From IMG/VR virus record IMGVR_UViG_3300042522_001545, positions 1 to 64,000 of that record: a DNA stretch of 64,000 nt; one strand, written 5' to 3'. This DNA comes from a virus. Each line of letters begins with the position of its first letter. The stretch's first letter is position 1. Below, in pieces: positions 49,803 to 58,145 of this stretch. A program made the position numbers and the translations under genes. The notes under the pieces are model-generated. The model was not told the DNA's origin, made no database searches, and saw only the letters and a list, made by a program, of their open reading frames with translations.

Positions 49803-49963
49803 ACAGAGCTGTTGCTACATCCATGGCCTCTGCGTATAATAACCTACTCTTGATGCGTGTGGCATCAAGAAAAATGTCTTCGGAAATAGTAACAAATAAT
49901 GAGACCGATCTGGACCGATTATTTTTTAGGTTTGTCAAAGGTGGTGTCTCAAAGAAGTCATGA
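49784..49963 (+). CDS. Possible small basic protein overlapping the dCMP deaminase start
   Basis: A 59-residue frame from ATG 49784 that fills the 96-base gap and then overlaps the dCMP deaminase start by 65 bases. It is basic and helical (RKLNRAVATSMASAYNNLLL; RFVKGGVSKKS). The gap is otherwise unexplained. The long overlap counts against it, but phage genomes do tolerate this. No family recognised. Confidence 0.4.
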   Translation: MQRRKLNRAVATSMASAYNNLLLMRVASRKMSSEIVTNNETDLDRLFFRFVKGGVSKKS

Positions 49964-50363
49964 TATTCACACCCAACACGGATGCGTAATCACAGATCAG
50001 AATAATAGAATTCTTGGCGTGGGCTACAATGGTTACCCCCGAGGATTAGATGATGATGACCTTCCAAAGACTCGCCCAGAAAAATATCCGTGGATGATTC
50101 ATGCAGAACGAAATGCTTTAAGTAATTGTGTTGTTAGGCCAGATAATGGTATAGCGTACGTAACTGGTCAAAGTTGTAATGATTGTATTATGGCTTTATG
50201 GCAAGAAGGTGTTACTTCTGTGGTAATGTCCGATGATCATGGTACTCACTTATTTGATGAAGATGCAAAAAAAAGATTTGATTTATTCGTACAAATGAGC
50301 GGCATTAAGATAGTTAGGATAAGACCAGATTTATCTTGGATTAAAAATATTAACGGTGTATAA
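49899..50363 (+). CDS. dCMP deaminase
   Basis: A 154-residue cytidine/deoxycytidylate deaminase that makes dUMP from dCMP. IHAERNALSNCV near residue 67 is the zinc-binding HAE block, and GQSCNDCIMALWQEGV near residue 89 supplies the two cysteines (SCNDC in place of the usual PCxxC). GVGYNGYPRGLDDDD near residue 46 is the substrate loop. Length is normal. It heads the nucleotide-metabolism region and works with the dUTPase at 52686. Confidence 0.9.
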   Translation: MRPIWTDYFLGLSKVVSQRSHDIHTQHGCVITDQNNRILGVGYNGYPRGLDDDDLPKTRPEKYPWMIHAERNALSNCVVRPDNGIAYVTGQSCNDCIMALWQEGVTSVVMSDDHGTHLFDEDAKKRFDLFVQMSGIKIVRIRPDLSWIKNINGV

Positions 50364-50365
50364 TC

Positions 50366-50506
50366 ATGTCTATAGCATTTTACATTTCAACAGTCGTATA
50401 TATGTATCAACGATTTTTTAATACAAATATTGACACTATAAATTATTCTTTTCATGCCGCTGTTATAATCGGATTAGCGGCGATTCTAAACACTAGGAGA
50501 TCATAA
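50366..50506 (+). CDS. Small membrane protein, 46 aa
   Basis: A 46-residue protein between dCMP deaminase and ribonucleotide reductase, with two hydrophobic segments (AFYISTVVYMY and HAAVIIGLAAIL). Its stop and the RNR start share TAATG, and it begins 3 bases after the deaminase stop. A GGTGTATAAT sequence covers the deaminase stop codon. No family recognised; tight packing supports it being real. Confidence 0.5.
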   Translation: MSIAFYISTVVYMYQRFFNTNIDTINYSFHAAVIIGLAAILNTRRS

Positions 50507-52698
50507 TGTCAGCTCTGCAAGAATTACAGAACTATACTTTCGTTAGCAAATATGCTCGTTGGATTGAAGATAAAAATCGCAGAGAAACATGGAAAGAAGC
50601 AGTAGATCGTGTTAAGAATATGATGCATTCCTTTTATGCTGACAAGGGCATTACAAACGACATCGACTGGGCATATGAACTAATGCTAAAAAGAAAAGTG
50701 CTTGGATCACAAAGAGCACTACAGTTTGGAGGAGACCCTATCCTAAAGAGACATGCGAAAATCTATAATTGCACAAGTTCATACTGTGATCGCTTAAGAT
50801 TTTTTCAAGAATGTTTTTGGTTACTGCTCTGTGGATCCGGTACTGGATTCAGTGTTCAAAAGCATCATGTATCCAAGCTACCGTCACTAGAACATGATGT
50901 TAAAGAAGATCAAGCAGTAAAATACGTAATTGAAGATAGTATCGAAGGCTGGGCAAATTCTCTTGGAGTATTACTAAGTTCCTACTTTAGTAAGCCAGTA
51001 GAAGAATTCAAACAATATAAGAATAGTCACATAGTGTTTGATTATTCCAATATTAGACCAAAAGGATCATCATTAGCATCCGGAGTAGGCAAAGCTCCTG
51101 GATACGAACCCCTAGCCAACGGACTAGAAAAAATCAGAACTTTGCTAGATAGATGTATCTATAATGGTCAAAAGAAACTTAGACCAATTGATGCTTATGA
51201 TATTATCATGCATAGTAGTGACGCGGTTTTATCTGGTGGTGTTCGACGAAGTGCTTCTTTGGCTTTATTCAGTCATGACGATATAGAAATGGCTAAAGCT
51301 AAAACGGGCAATTGGTATATGGACAATCCACAAAGAGCAAGAAGCAATAACTCAGCACTTCTAATAAAAGATTCAACAACATACGAAGAGTTCGACGCTT
51401 TAATGCAGTCTGTGAAAGAATTCGGAGAGCCAGGATTTATTTGGAGTGATTCTACAGAAATGACATTTAATCCTTGCGTTGAAGTCGGTATGTGGCCAGT
51501 GGATGAAGAAAGCGGAAAGAGTGGATGGCAAGGATGTAATCTCTCCACAATTAACTGCTCATCAATAGAAGATGAAGAAGATTTTTATGAGAGATGTAAA
51601 GCAGCAGCTATCATTGGTACTTTACAAGCAGGATTTACAAAGCTAGATTATCTTGGAGAAATTAGTTGTAAGATATTTGAGAGAGAAGCTTTGTTGGGAG
51701 TCTCATTAACAGGAACTATGGAAAAACATGATTTGGTGCTAACAGAAAAAGCATTAAAGAACGGAGCAAAGATCGCTGTTGAAACAAACAAGCTAATGGC
51801 TAAAGCTATAGGTATTAATCAAGCAGCTAGAGTAACCTGTTTAAAGCCAGAAGGAACGAGCAGCAGTATGCTTGGTACTAGCTCCGGAATACACCCGCAC
51901 CATGCTAAAAGATATATTAGGCACGTTCAAGCGAATGTCTTAGAAGCACCGTATCAATACTTTAAGAAACTAAACCCACAGGCATGTGAAAAGTCATCAT
52001 GGTCTGCTAACAATACTGATGAGGTTATTAAGTTTCCTATTGAGGTACCCGATGGTGCAAAGTTAAAGAATCAATTACCGGCAGTAGAGATGCTAAAGGT
52101 TGTTAAAGATACTCAAAAAAATTGGGTATATTCTGGAAAGAATAGATCGCTATGTACACAAGACTATCTTAGTCATAACGTTAGCAATACAGTAACAGTT
52201 AAGCCGGATGAATGGGAAAGTGTTGCTAGATTTATCTATGATAATAGAAAATATTTTGCTGGCATATCATTGATACCACAAAGTGGAGATAAAGATTATC
52301 CACAGGCTCCTTTTACTACTGTTTATACTAGCAGAGAAATAGTAAAGGAATATGGAGATGCTGCCTTGTGGTGCTCTGGATTAATTGAATTAGGCTTGAA
52401 TGCCTTTAATAATAATCTGTGGGCAGCATGTGATTATGTCAGCCTAAATCAGACTAAAGAAACAGACGATCCAAATAAGCTAAAGTTTGTGACAAAAATG
52501 ACAAATTTTGCTAGTAAATACTTCGATTCTGATTTACGTCGTTTAACATATTGCATGAAAGATGTATATAATTGGAAGATCTATTGTGATCTATTCAATG
52601 GGTTTACCAAGGTTGACTACACTCAATTATCAGAACTAGAAGACAATACAGCAGGAATAGAAGAAATCAGCTGTGCTGGTGGAGCATGTCTACTATAA
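50506..52698 (+). CDS. Class II (B12-dependent) ribonucleoside-triphosphate reductase
   Basis: A 730-residue monomeric RTPR-type enzyme (Lactobacillus leichmannii family) reducing NTPs to dNTPs with adenosylcobalamin. KIYNCTSSYC near residue 86 gives the first active-site Cys. FNPCVEVGMW near residue 324 is the finger loop with catalytic Cys and Glu, and GWQGCNLSTIN follows. GGVRRSASLALFS and TCLKPEGTSSSMLGTSSGIH are family blocks. The C-terminal SCAGGACLL supplies the redox CxxxxC pair. Being oxygen-independent and needing B12, it would work only where cobalamin is available. Confidence 0.92.
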   Translation: MSALQELQNYTFVSKYARWIEDKNRRETWKEAVDRVKNMMHSFYADKGITNDIDWAYELMLKRKVLGSQRALQFGGDPILKRHAKIYNCTSSYCDRLRFFQECFWLLLCGSGTGFSVQKHHVSKLPSLEHDVKEDQAVKYVIEDSIEGWANSLGVLLSSYFSKPVEEFKQYKNSHIVFDYSNIRPKGSSLASGVGKAPGYEPLANGLEKIRTLLDRCIYNGQKKLRPIDAYDIIMHSSDAVLSGGVRRSASLALFSHDDIEMAKAKTGNWYMDNPQRARSNNSALLIKDSTTYEEFDALMQSVKEFGEPGFIWSDSTEMTFNPCVEVGMWPVDEESGKSGWQGCNLSTINCSSIEDEEDFYERCKAAAIIGTLQAGFTKLDYLGEISCKIFEREALLGVSLTGTMEKHDLVLTEKALKNGAKIAVETNKLMAKAIGINQAARVTCLKPEGTSSSMLGTSSGIHPHHAKRYIRHVQANVLEAPYQYFKKLNPQACEKSSWSANNTDEVIKFPIEVPDGAKLKNQLPAVEMLKVVKDTQKNWVYSGKNRSLCTQDYLSHNVSNTVTVKPDEWESVARFIYDNRKYFAGISLIPQSGDKDYPQAPFTTVYTSREIVKEYGDAALWCSGLIELGLNAFNNNLWAACDYVSLNQTKETDDPNKLKFVTKMTNFASKYFDSDLRRLTYCMKDVYNWKIYCDLFNGFTKVDYTQLSELEDNTAGIEEISCAGGACLL

Positions 52699-53126
52699 GT
52701 ATGAATATTGATTTTGTAAAACTAAACGAGTTAGCTAAAGCACCATCAAGAGCTAATATTGATGACGCTGGTGCTGACCTGTATTCTGTAGAAGATATGG
52801 TTATTTTCCCATTAACCAGAAAACTAGTTCGCACAGGTATCTCCCTATCCATGCCCAGTGGCATCTATGGTCGCATAGCACCACGGTCTGGACTAGCATT
52901 TAAAAATGGTATAGATGTCTTGGCTGGAGTTATAGATCCCGGCTATAGAGGAGAAATAGGGGTGGTTTTGTACAATACAGACCAAAACAATATGTTCAAA
53001 ATCTCACGTGGTGATAGGATAGCACAAATTATTTTTGAAACCTATCATTCTGTTACATTTCAAGAGACCAATAGCTTAGGAGAAACCTCAAGATCTAACG
53101 GTGGCTTCGGTTCTAGCGGTAAATAA
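52686..53126 (+). CDS. dut: dUTP diphosphatase
   Basis: A 146-residue trimeric dUTPase. All five motifs are seen: DAGADLYSVED, PRSGLAFKNG, VLAGVIDPGYRGEIGVV, RIAQIIFE, and the C-terminal RSNGGFGSSGK. It makes dUMP from dUTP and keeps uracil out of DNA. It overlaps the RNR by 13 bases, so it is coupled to it; a second ATG at 52701 is also possible as start. Confidence 0.95.
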   Translation: MSTISMNIDFVKLNELAKAPSRANIDDAGADLYSVEDMVIFPLTRKLVRTGISLSMPSGIYGRIAPRSGLAFKNGIDVLAGVIDPGYRGEIGVVLYNTDQNNMFKISRGDRIAQIIFETYHSVTFQETNSLGETSRSNGGFGSSGK

Positions 53127-53139
53127 TATTAAATTAACA

Positions 53140-53163
53140 ATGGTGTATTATTAATGCATAATT
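53140..53163 (+). promoter_or_regulatory. GGTGTAT box 6
   Basis: ATGGTGTATTATTAATGCAT at 53140, in the 71-base gap before PhoH and 56 bases before its TTG start. It is the only clear copy outside the virion/lysis region. Confidence 0.55.
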
Positions 53164-53197
53164 GGTAATTATACTCCGTTTTTACAAAGGAATACTC

Positions 53198-53929
53198 TTG
53201 AGAAAAAACAACAAAGCTGCCAAAAAGAAGTCCAAAGTAATCAATCTTACCAATCCTCTAGAGCCTACGCAGGTTGTTAATGTATACAGAAATAGATTAA
53301 GACCAAGAAGTGAAAATCAAAAAGAGTATATTAGAACCATAGCAGAAAATACAATAACCTTTTGTCAAGGGTTAGCGGGTAGCGGAAAAACACACATTGC
53401 TATAGGTATGGCTATAGAGTATCTTCTTGACGAAAAAGTAAAGAAAATTATCATAACTCGGCCTATAATTGAAGCAGGAGAAAAAATAGGTTATCTTCCA
53501 GGGTCGGCAGAAGAAAAATTACATCCATACCTTCTGCCTGTTCTTGATGAAGTCAACTATTTTATATCAACTGCTCAGTATACTTCCTTAAAGCTAAACA
53601 ATAAAATTGAAGTTGTTCCATTAGGTTTAATGAGAGGTCGTAATTTTCATAATGCTTTTATTGTAGCAGATGAGTGTCAGAATTCTTCCTATGAGCAACT
53701 TAAAATGTTAATAACTCGCACAGGCACAGATAGTAAAATGGTACTAACTGGAGATGTTGGTCAGTCAGACCTAAACAGACATTTACAGGGTGGTTTTGCT
53801 AGTATGATTGAAGCTTTACAAGGAATAGACGGGATTGGTTGTGCCAGACTAGAATCATGTGATATAGTGCGTAATCCAATCATTGCTAAGATCTTATCTA
53901 AACTAGATGGTTATGAGCAACAAAGCTGA
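53198..53929 (+). CDS. phoH: PhoH-like ATPase
   Basis: A 243-residue PhoH-family P-loop protein. QGLAGSGKTHIAIGMA near residue 61 is the Walker A, ITRPIIEAGEKIGYLPG near residue 88 and RGRNFHNAFIVADECQNSS near residue 147 (Walker B) follow, then VLTGDVGQSDL. It is frequent in phages with large genomes; the substrate is unknown (RNA binding is suspected). The N-terminus is Lys-rich. The start is taken as TTG 53198 because AAAGGA lies 6 bases upstream; a TTG at 53162 has none. It has its own GGTGTAT box. Confidence 0.9.
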   Translation: MRKNNKAAKKKSKVINLTNPLEPTQVVNVYRNRLRPRSENQKEYIRTIAENTITFCQGLAGSGKTHIAIGMAIEYLLDEKVKKIIITRPIIEAGEKIGYLPGSAEEKLHPYLLPVLDEVNYFISTAQYTSLKLNNKIEVVPLGLMRGRNFHNAFIVADECQNSSYEQLKMLITRTGTDSKMVLTGDVGQSDLNRHLQGGFASMIEALQGIDGIGCARLESCDIVRNPIIAKILSKLDGYEQQS

Positions 53930-54524
53930 ACACAGTAAGTGTTTATTATTAAATGCGGACATGACCCCTCTGCGAATTATCTCTTGGCAGAGGGCTATTG
54001 TCTGGTCTATGAAATATGAAAACGATAGTAGTTATGGTATTGAAATACTAGACTATTATAAAGACAAGAATATTCATGGTCCAAATGGGAAAAGATTTCC
54101 AGTCCCATCTGTTGCTAGAACAATCAGATATTTTAATCTCTACGGTAGAAAGATTAATTTTTCTAGACATAATCTATTTATTAGAGATAATTTTACATGT
54201 CAATATTGTGGGCAAAAGTGCTCTAATTCTCAATTAACGTATGATCATATTATACCTAAAAGTAGATATGCCCCAAACAGAAAAGCGTCTACTAATTGGC
54301 ATAATATAGTAACTGCCTGTAGACCATGCAACCATAAAAAGGGCAATAAAACACCTAACGAAGCAGGAATGACACTACTACAATCTCCTGTTGAGCCGAA
54401 ATACTCAGTAGAGTACTTGCCTTGGTATAAGGAATTGTCTAGTATAGATAACACTCAGGTATTATCAGAGTGGGAACCGTTTATTCAATACGAGAAAAGT
54501 AATGGAACACATATTTCGAGCTAA
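53907..54524 (+). CDS. HNH endonuclease
   Basis: A 205-residue HNH nuclease of the type 'lnad..PLriisW.rAi'. The N-terminal LLLNADMTPLRIISWQRAIV near residue 13 leads in; FTCQYCGQKCSNS near residue 95 and ACRPCNHKKGNKTPNEAGM near residue 135 are the two Zn CxxC pairs. LTYDHIIPKSR near residue 110 is the HNH core. Many phages carry it near replication genes. It overlaps PhoH by 23 bases, so it is either established in the operon or a homing gene. Confidence 0.85.
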   Translation: MVMSNKAEHSKCLLLNADMTPLRIISWQRAIVWSMKYENDSSYGIEILDYYKDKNIHGPNGKRFPVPSVARTIRYFNLYGRKINFSRHNLFIRDNFTCQYCGQKCSNSQLTYDHIIPKSRYAPNRKASTNWHNIVTACRPCNHKKGNKTPNEAGMTLLQSPVEPKYSVEYLPWYKELSSIDNTQVLSEWEPFIQYEKSNGTHISS

Positions 54525-54900
54525 GCAAGATAAAGATGTAGAAATGTATTTTTGTTTAAGAGGTAGTGAAGATTTTATAGATGATAATGATAGATCAAGA
54601 TTATCTGACTCATCCTCCCCGCATGTTGTTGCAAAATGCATACAAAACAAAAAGCCTAAACATTTTGGTAGTGTCAGTCAATATTATAGGTACTATATAA
54701 AAATTAGTCCAACTGGAGAAGTATATAATCCTATTCAATATCATAAGATCAAAGACAAAAAACACAATATCATTACCCAGGTATGTAAAACAGAGTGGTC
54801 TTTTAAAGAAGTCAATAAGATCATATTTGATAAATATATACAATTCTTAAATACTATGAACATAGCTTGGCTAAAGGAAATAGAGAGAGACACAAAATAG
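54502..54900 (+). CDS. Hypothetical protein, paralogue A
   Basis: A 132-residue protein that aligns end-to-end with the protein encoded at 55594-55974. MYFCLRGSEDFIDDNDRS versus FYCLVGDEDHVDSSGNP; YYIKISPTGEVYNPIQY versus YFIRLSTNNKLYNPISQ; and a shared end YIQFLNTMNIAWLKEIERD versus YLQFLCSKNLLWLNKAERE. An alpha/beta layout with a helical tail. Unknown function; two copies with two genes between them suggest duplication. Confidence 0.65.
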   Translation: MEHIFRAKQDKDVEMYFCLRGSEDFIDDNDRSRLSDSSSPHVVAKCIQNKKPKHFGSVSQYYRYYIKISPTGEVYNPIQYHKIKDKKHNIITQVCKTEWSFKEVNKIIFDKYIQFLNTMNIAWLKEIERDTK

Positions 54901-54903
54901 TTT

Positions 54904-55254
54904 ATGCCAACATATACTTACATATGCAATAAGTGCGAAAAGAAATTTGAATTATTCGCTCATTTTTCAGACTATAAAGAACACCCCAAGTGTCAACACT
55001 GCGCTGCAAAAAATACAGAAAGATCTTATGAAGACGATGTCATCAACGTTTCTTGTTCTATAAGAAAACACTCTAGTGAACTTAAAACATTGGGAGATCT
55101 AGCTAATCGTAACAGAGATTCTTTAAGTGATGATCAAAGAATGTCTTTGCACGAGAAACATAATTCATACAAAGATCCTGAAGAAATAGCCAATCTACCT
55201 AAAGGAATGTCTCAAATTAAAAAACCTAAAACAAAAACCAAATGGACAAAATAA
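54904..55254 (+). CDS. FmdB-type zinc-ribbon protein
   Basis: A 116-residue protein. The first 45 residues are an FmdB-type regulatory zinc ribbon (PTYTYICNKCEKKFELFAHF; then CQHCAAK). The rest is basic and unstructured with a Lys/Pro-rich end (SQIKKPKTKTKWTK). It ends at a TAATG with the next gene. A DNA- or RNA-binding role is inferred from the family. Confidence 0.7.
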   Translation: MPTYTYICNKCEKKFELFAHFSDYKEHPKCQHCAAKNTERSYEDDVINVSCSIRKHSSELKTLGDLANRNRDSLSDDQRMSLHEKHNSYKDPEEIANLPKGMSQIKKPKTKTKWTK

Positions 55255-55601
55255 TGACAGAGCAAAATATTTCGGAAGAAGAAAAGAAAGCTATCGATAC
55301 AGTATTAGAGAGCATATTAAAACAAAATACATTATCAAATGAGATCGAACAAGAATATGAAAAACTCTTAGAGTGTCCACACGAGCTGGTAATTACTGTA
55401 ACTGCTAAGGTTTTAGAACAAGACGAAACTGGCAATGTTGTTGGAATTAATGAAATTTGCAAACAGAATTATCACGTTCCCGTACCTCAGAACAAGCACT
55501 ATCATGAGTACATGGCAGGGTTCTTCAACAAACTGCAGAAATGTATTATGGAATCTGATAAAGAAGCAACAGAGAAAGCATCGGAGATAAATAATGAATG
55601 A
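55254..55601 (+). CDS. Hypothetical acidic protein, 115 aa
   Basis: A 115-residue Glu-rich helical protein. LVITVTAKVLEQDETGNVV near residue 45 forms the only beta segment. ATG 55254 shares TAATG with the FmdB-like gene; an upstream in-frame ATG at 55242 is unsupported. It lies between the FmdB-like gene and paralogue B. No family recognised. Confidence 0.55.
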   Translation: MTEQNISEEEKKAIDTVLESILKQNTLSNEIEQEYEKLLECPHELVITVTAKVLEQDETGNVVGINEICKQNYHVPVPQNKHYHEYMAGFFNKLQKCIMESDKEATEKASEINNE

Positions 55602-55974
55602 TTTCATTTTTACTATTGATCACAATAAGCAAGACACCACAGATTATAAGTTTTACTGTCTTGTCGGAGATGAAGACCACGTAGATTCCAGTGGCAACCC
55701 TATGCTTAATGCAGATAGCAATAAAGTACTAGCTAAAAAAATTACAAAAACAAATAATCCTACACAATATTTTATTAGACTATCAACCAACAACAAGCTA
55801 TATAATCCAATCTCTCAATTAGGAGAAGATAAATCTTCTAGCATAGTTGATAATACTTGTCGTCCAACTAATCGTTTTACTCCGGTTAGCTATGCAGTAT
55901 TTGAATGTTATTTACAATTCCTTTGTTCTAAAAATTTATTATGGCTTAACAAAGCAGAAAGAGAGAAGATTTGA
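55594..55974 (+). CDS. Hypothetical protein, paralogue B
   Basis: A 126-residue protein that aligns with the one at 54502-54900 over its whole length (shared YNPI, FYCL.G/YFCLRG, and helical end with WL.....E). It starts 8 bases before the previous stop and ends at TGATG with the next gene. Unknown function. Confidence 0.65.
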   Translation: MNDFIFTIDHNKQDTTDYKFYCLVGDEDHVDSSGNPMLNADSNKVLAKKITKTNNPTQYFIRLSTNNKLYNPISQLGEDKSSSIVDNTCRPTNRFTPVSYAVFECYLQFLCSKNLLWLNKAEREKI

Positions 55975-56297
55975 TGGCTAAATTAAGTAAAGCAAATAAG
56001 TATGCTATTCTTTGGCTCAGTCACACTGGTGAAGGTATTGATAAGATATCGACTGAACTAGGAGTGTCAGAAAAGCAGATTAACGAGGTGCTGGAAGCCA
56101 ATGTTCAAATGAATACTGTACCAAAACCTAATGCTAAAAGTTTAATGATTACCCATACATCTGGTAAGAAATTAAACAATGTAGCAATTATGACCAAGGA
56201 TGCTTCAGCAATTGCCGACGAAACAAGAAAGCAAGCAGAATCATCGCAGGGAAGAAACCAAGAAAAGAATATTTTTAGACCAAACAAGTCCAAGTAA
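55974..56297 (+). CDS. HTH-containing small protein
   Basis: A 107-residue protein. Residues 5-40 (KYAILWLSHTGEGIDKISTE then LGVSEKQINEVL) form a helix-turn-helix of resolvase/sigma-like type; the rest is a low-complexity Lys/Asn-rich tail ending FRPNKSK. It could be a DNA-binding regulator. It is coupled by TGATG and TAATG to its neighbours. No named family. Confidence 0.6.
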   Translation: MAKLSKANKYAILWLSHTGEGIDKISTELGVSEKQINEVLEANVQMNTVPKPNAKSLMITHTSGKKLNNVAIMTKDASAIADETRKQAESSQGRNQEKNIFRPNKSK

Positions 56298-56716
56298 TGC
56301 ATAAAGCTCAATACCCCTCCAGGTATTCTAATGGTAAGGATGTGTCCGCTGCTCAGTATATCACTGAGATAATATGCGAACATAAAGCCAAATTAAGTAA
56401 CATAGATTTACACTATAGGTTCTGGTTGACTAAAGAGTGGTCAACATATTATAGGAACCAAATAGGATCAGCAAATAAACTACTTAAAAAATACCATCCC
56501 AAAGCCATTATAAAAGCCTTGAATGATACCAAATCAGCTAAGATTTACTCTTTGCGAGCGCCACACCTTCTTGCTATTATAGACCAATACCAAAAGATAG
56601 TGGAGCAGGAAAATACGGAATTGTCTATGGACTATGATCGTAAAGATAATATAGTACATAGAAAAGCGAATAACAGTAAACCAAATATCATTTCCAAACT
56701 ACGAGATTTAGAATAA
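56297..56716 (+). CDS. Conserved-type phage hypothetical protein, 139 aa
   Basis: A 139-residue basic helical protein. FWLTKEWSTYYRNQIGSAN near residue 43 and YSLRAPHLLAIIDQYQKI near residue 84 are its most regular parts. It directly precedes the RecA-like gene (TAATG-type joint). Possible recombination or replication accessory; no family named. Confidence 0.6.
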   Translation: MHKAQYPSRYSNGKDVSAAQYITEIICEHKAKLSNIDLHYRFWLTKEWSTYYRNQIGSANKLLKKYHPKAIIKALNDTKSAKIYSLRAPHLLAIIDQYQKIVEQENTELSMDYDRKDNIVHRKANNSKPNIISKLRDLE

Positions 56717-57738
56717 TGGCTACAACGCTAAAAGAAGATGTTAATAAGAATTTTGGTGATGGGATTATTTTGTCTGGTAATGCTATTGTAGATAAAAAAA
56801 TCTTAACAATACCTATTGGTCCAGCTTTAGATATCGCTCTCAACGGAGGAATACCCGAGGGTAGTTTTGTTGTTCTTACCGGACAGCCAAAGTGTGGTAA
56901 AACAACATCGTCACTAGACTTTGCTGCAACGGCACAAAGACTAGAATATGCTTATGGATCTTTTAAAGAAGGTCGTCAAGTGTACTACCTAAATATTGAA
57001 GGTAGATTAAAGAAAAGAGATCTTGAAGGAATACCAGCATTAGACCTCTCTAGATTTCATGTAATAGGTTCTCAGCAAGGCAAGATTCTACACGCTGAAG
57101 AATACCTGCAAATTGGAGAAAGAATTATTAATGAAATTCCTGGATGTGTTCTAATCATAGACTCGTACTCTGCATTATGTACAGAAGCAGAAATTACATC
57201 TGATATGGATAAAATGCAAAGAGCAGACGGGGCTAAACTTTTGGCTAAGTTTTGTCGTAAAGTCGCTAATGTTATTCCTGTTAATAAGAATATCGTTATT
57301 GGTATTACTCACTTAATGGGTAATCCAACTGGTTATGGTGCAGAATTTAAAGAAAAGTCTGGGCAAGCTATCGCATATCAGACTGATATCAAACTCAGAG
57401 CAAAAACATTCAAGCCTTGGTTGCTGGGTACCGATAATACTCAAATAGGACAAGAGATAGAATGGCAAGTTATATGTTCAGCATTGGGACCACCCGGAGC
57501 AACAACAACCAGTTATATTAGATACGGTCAGGGTATTGATAAATGTACCGAAATTATCAATCTAGCTTCCGATGTTGGTATTATTCATAAGGGTGGTGCT
57601 TGGTATACTATTACCGTATTAGAGGATAAGCCTAAATTCCAAGGGTCAGAAAAGGTAAGAAACTATCTATTAGAAAATCCTACCGCTTATGCTACTGTTG
57701 AAAATGCTGTAAAAGAAGTATTAGGAATTAATAAATGA
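56716..57738 (+). CDS. RecA/UvsX-like recombinase
   Basis: A 340-residue RecA-family ATPase. IALNGGIPEGSFVVLTGQPK near residue 41 leads into Walker A GQPKCGKTT; CVLIIDSYSALCTEAEI near residue 141 is Walker B, with QRADGAKLLAKF following. The loop ITHLMGNPTGYGAEFKEKSG is present, and IDKCTEIINLASDVGIIHKGG follows. Catalyses strand exchange in recombination-dependent replication. Length is normal. It overlaps the downstream nuclease by 4 bases. Confidence 0.9.
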   Translation: MATTLKEDVNKNFGDGIILSGNAIVDKKILTIPIGPALDIALNGGIPEGSFVVLTGQPKCGKTTSSLDFAATAQRLEYAYGSFKEGRQVYYLNIEGRLKKRDLEGIPALDLSRFHVIGSQQGKILHAEEYLQIGERIINEIPGCVLIIDSYSALCTEAEITSDMDKMQRADGAKLLAKFCRKVANVIPVNKNIVIGITHLMGNPTGYGAEFKEKSGQAIAYQTDIKLRAKTFKPWLLGTDNTQIGQEIEWQVICSALGPPGATTTSYIRYGQGIDKCTEIINLASDVGIIHKGGAWYTITVLEDKPKFQGSEKVRNYLLENPTAYATVENAVKEVLGINK

Positions 57739-58145
57739 ATATAGTCGATTTGGATGGGAATTCTCATTCTTGGCACTTGACAGGTTACATTGCGAAGGGT
57801 AAAATGCAAAATAAGTCATCTTTTCATCTGGAAGCCAGAAAGATTCTGACTAAAAATTTTCCAACCATGCAAATACTGGAGGAAGTTCCAGTACCATTGC
57901 GTAAATCGGAAACTTTGTATTTAGATTTTTATATTCCTCTATTAAAGATGTCGGTAGAAGTGCATGGAGAGCAGCATTATAAGTTCATACCATTCTATCA
58001 TAATTCTAGAATTTCTTTTCTCAAGTCTCAAAAAAGAGATCATGATAAACAAGAATGGTGTGAAAAAAATGGAATCAAATATATAGTATTAGGATATATG
58101 GAATCTCCAGAAGTATGGGAACAAAGGATTACCAACAATGAATAG
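57735..58145 (+). CDS. PD-(D/E)XK endonuclease-like protein
   Basis: A 136-residue small nuclease. ETLYLDFYIPLLKMSVEVHG near residue 55 holds the D and the E-x-H motif (VEVHGEQHYKF); DKQEWCEKNGIKYIVLGY follows. This resembles phage and group-I-intron-associated PD-(D/E)XK nucleases. It sits between RecA-like and 58138 and may be a mobile or recombination nuclease. It overlaps both neighbours. Confidence 0.75.
   Translation: MNIVDLDGNSHSWHLTGYIAKGKMQNKSSFHLEARKILTKNFPTMQILEEVPVPLRKSETLYLDFYIPLLKMSVEVHGEQHYKFIPFYHNSRISFLKSQKRDHDKQEWCEKNGIKYIVLGYMESPEVWEQRITNNE

Noticed and set aside
50354-50365. GGTGTATAAT at the end of the dCMP deaminase gene
   Set aside because: It encodes the last codons and stop of the deaminase and lies only about 10 bases before the next ATG, unlike the other copies. 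It may still act for the RNR but was not counted.
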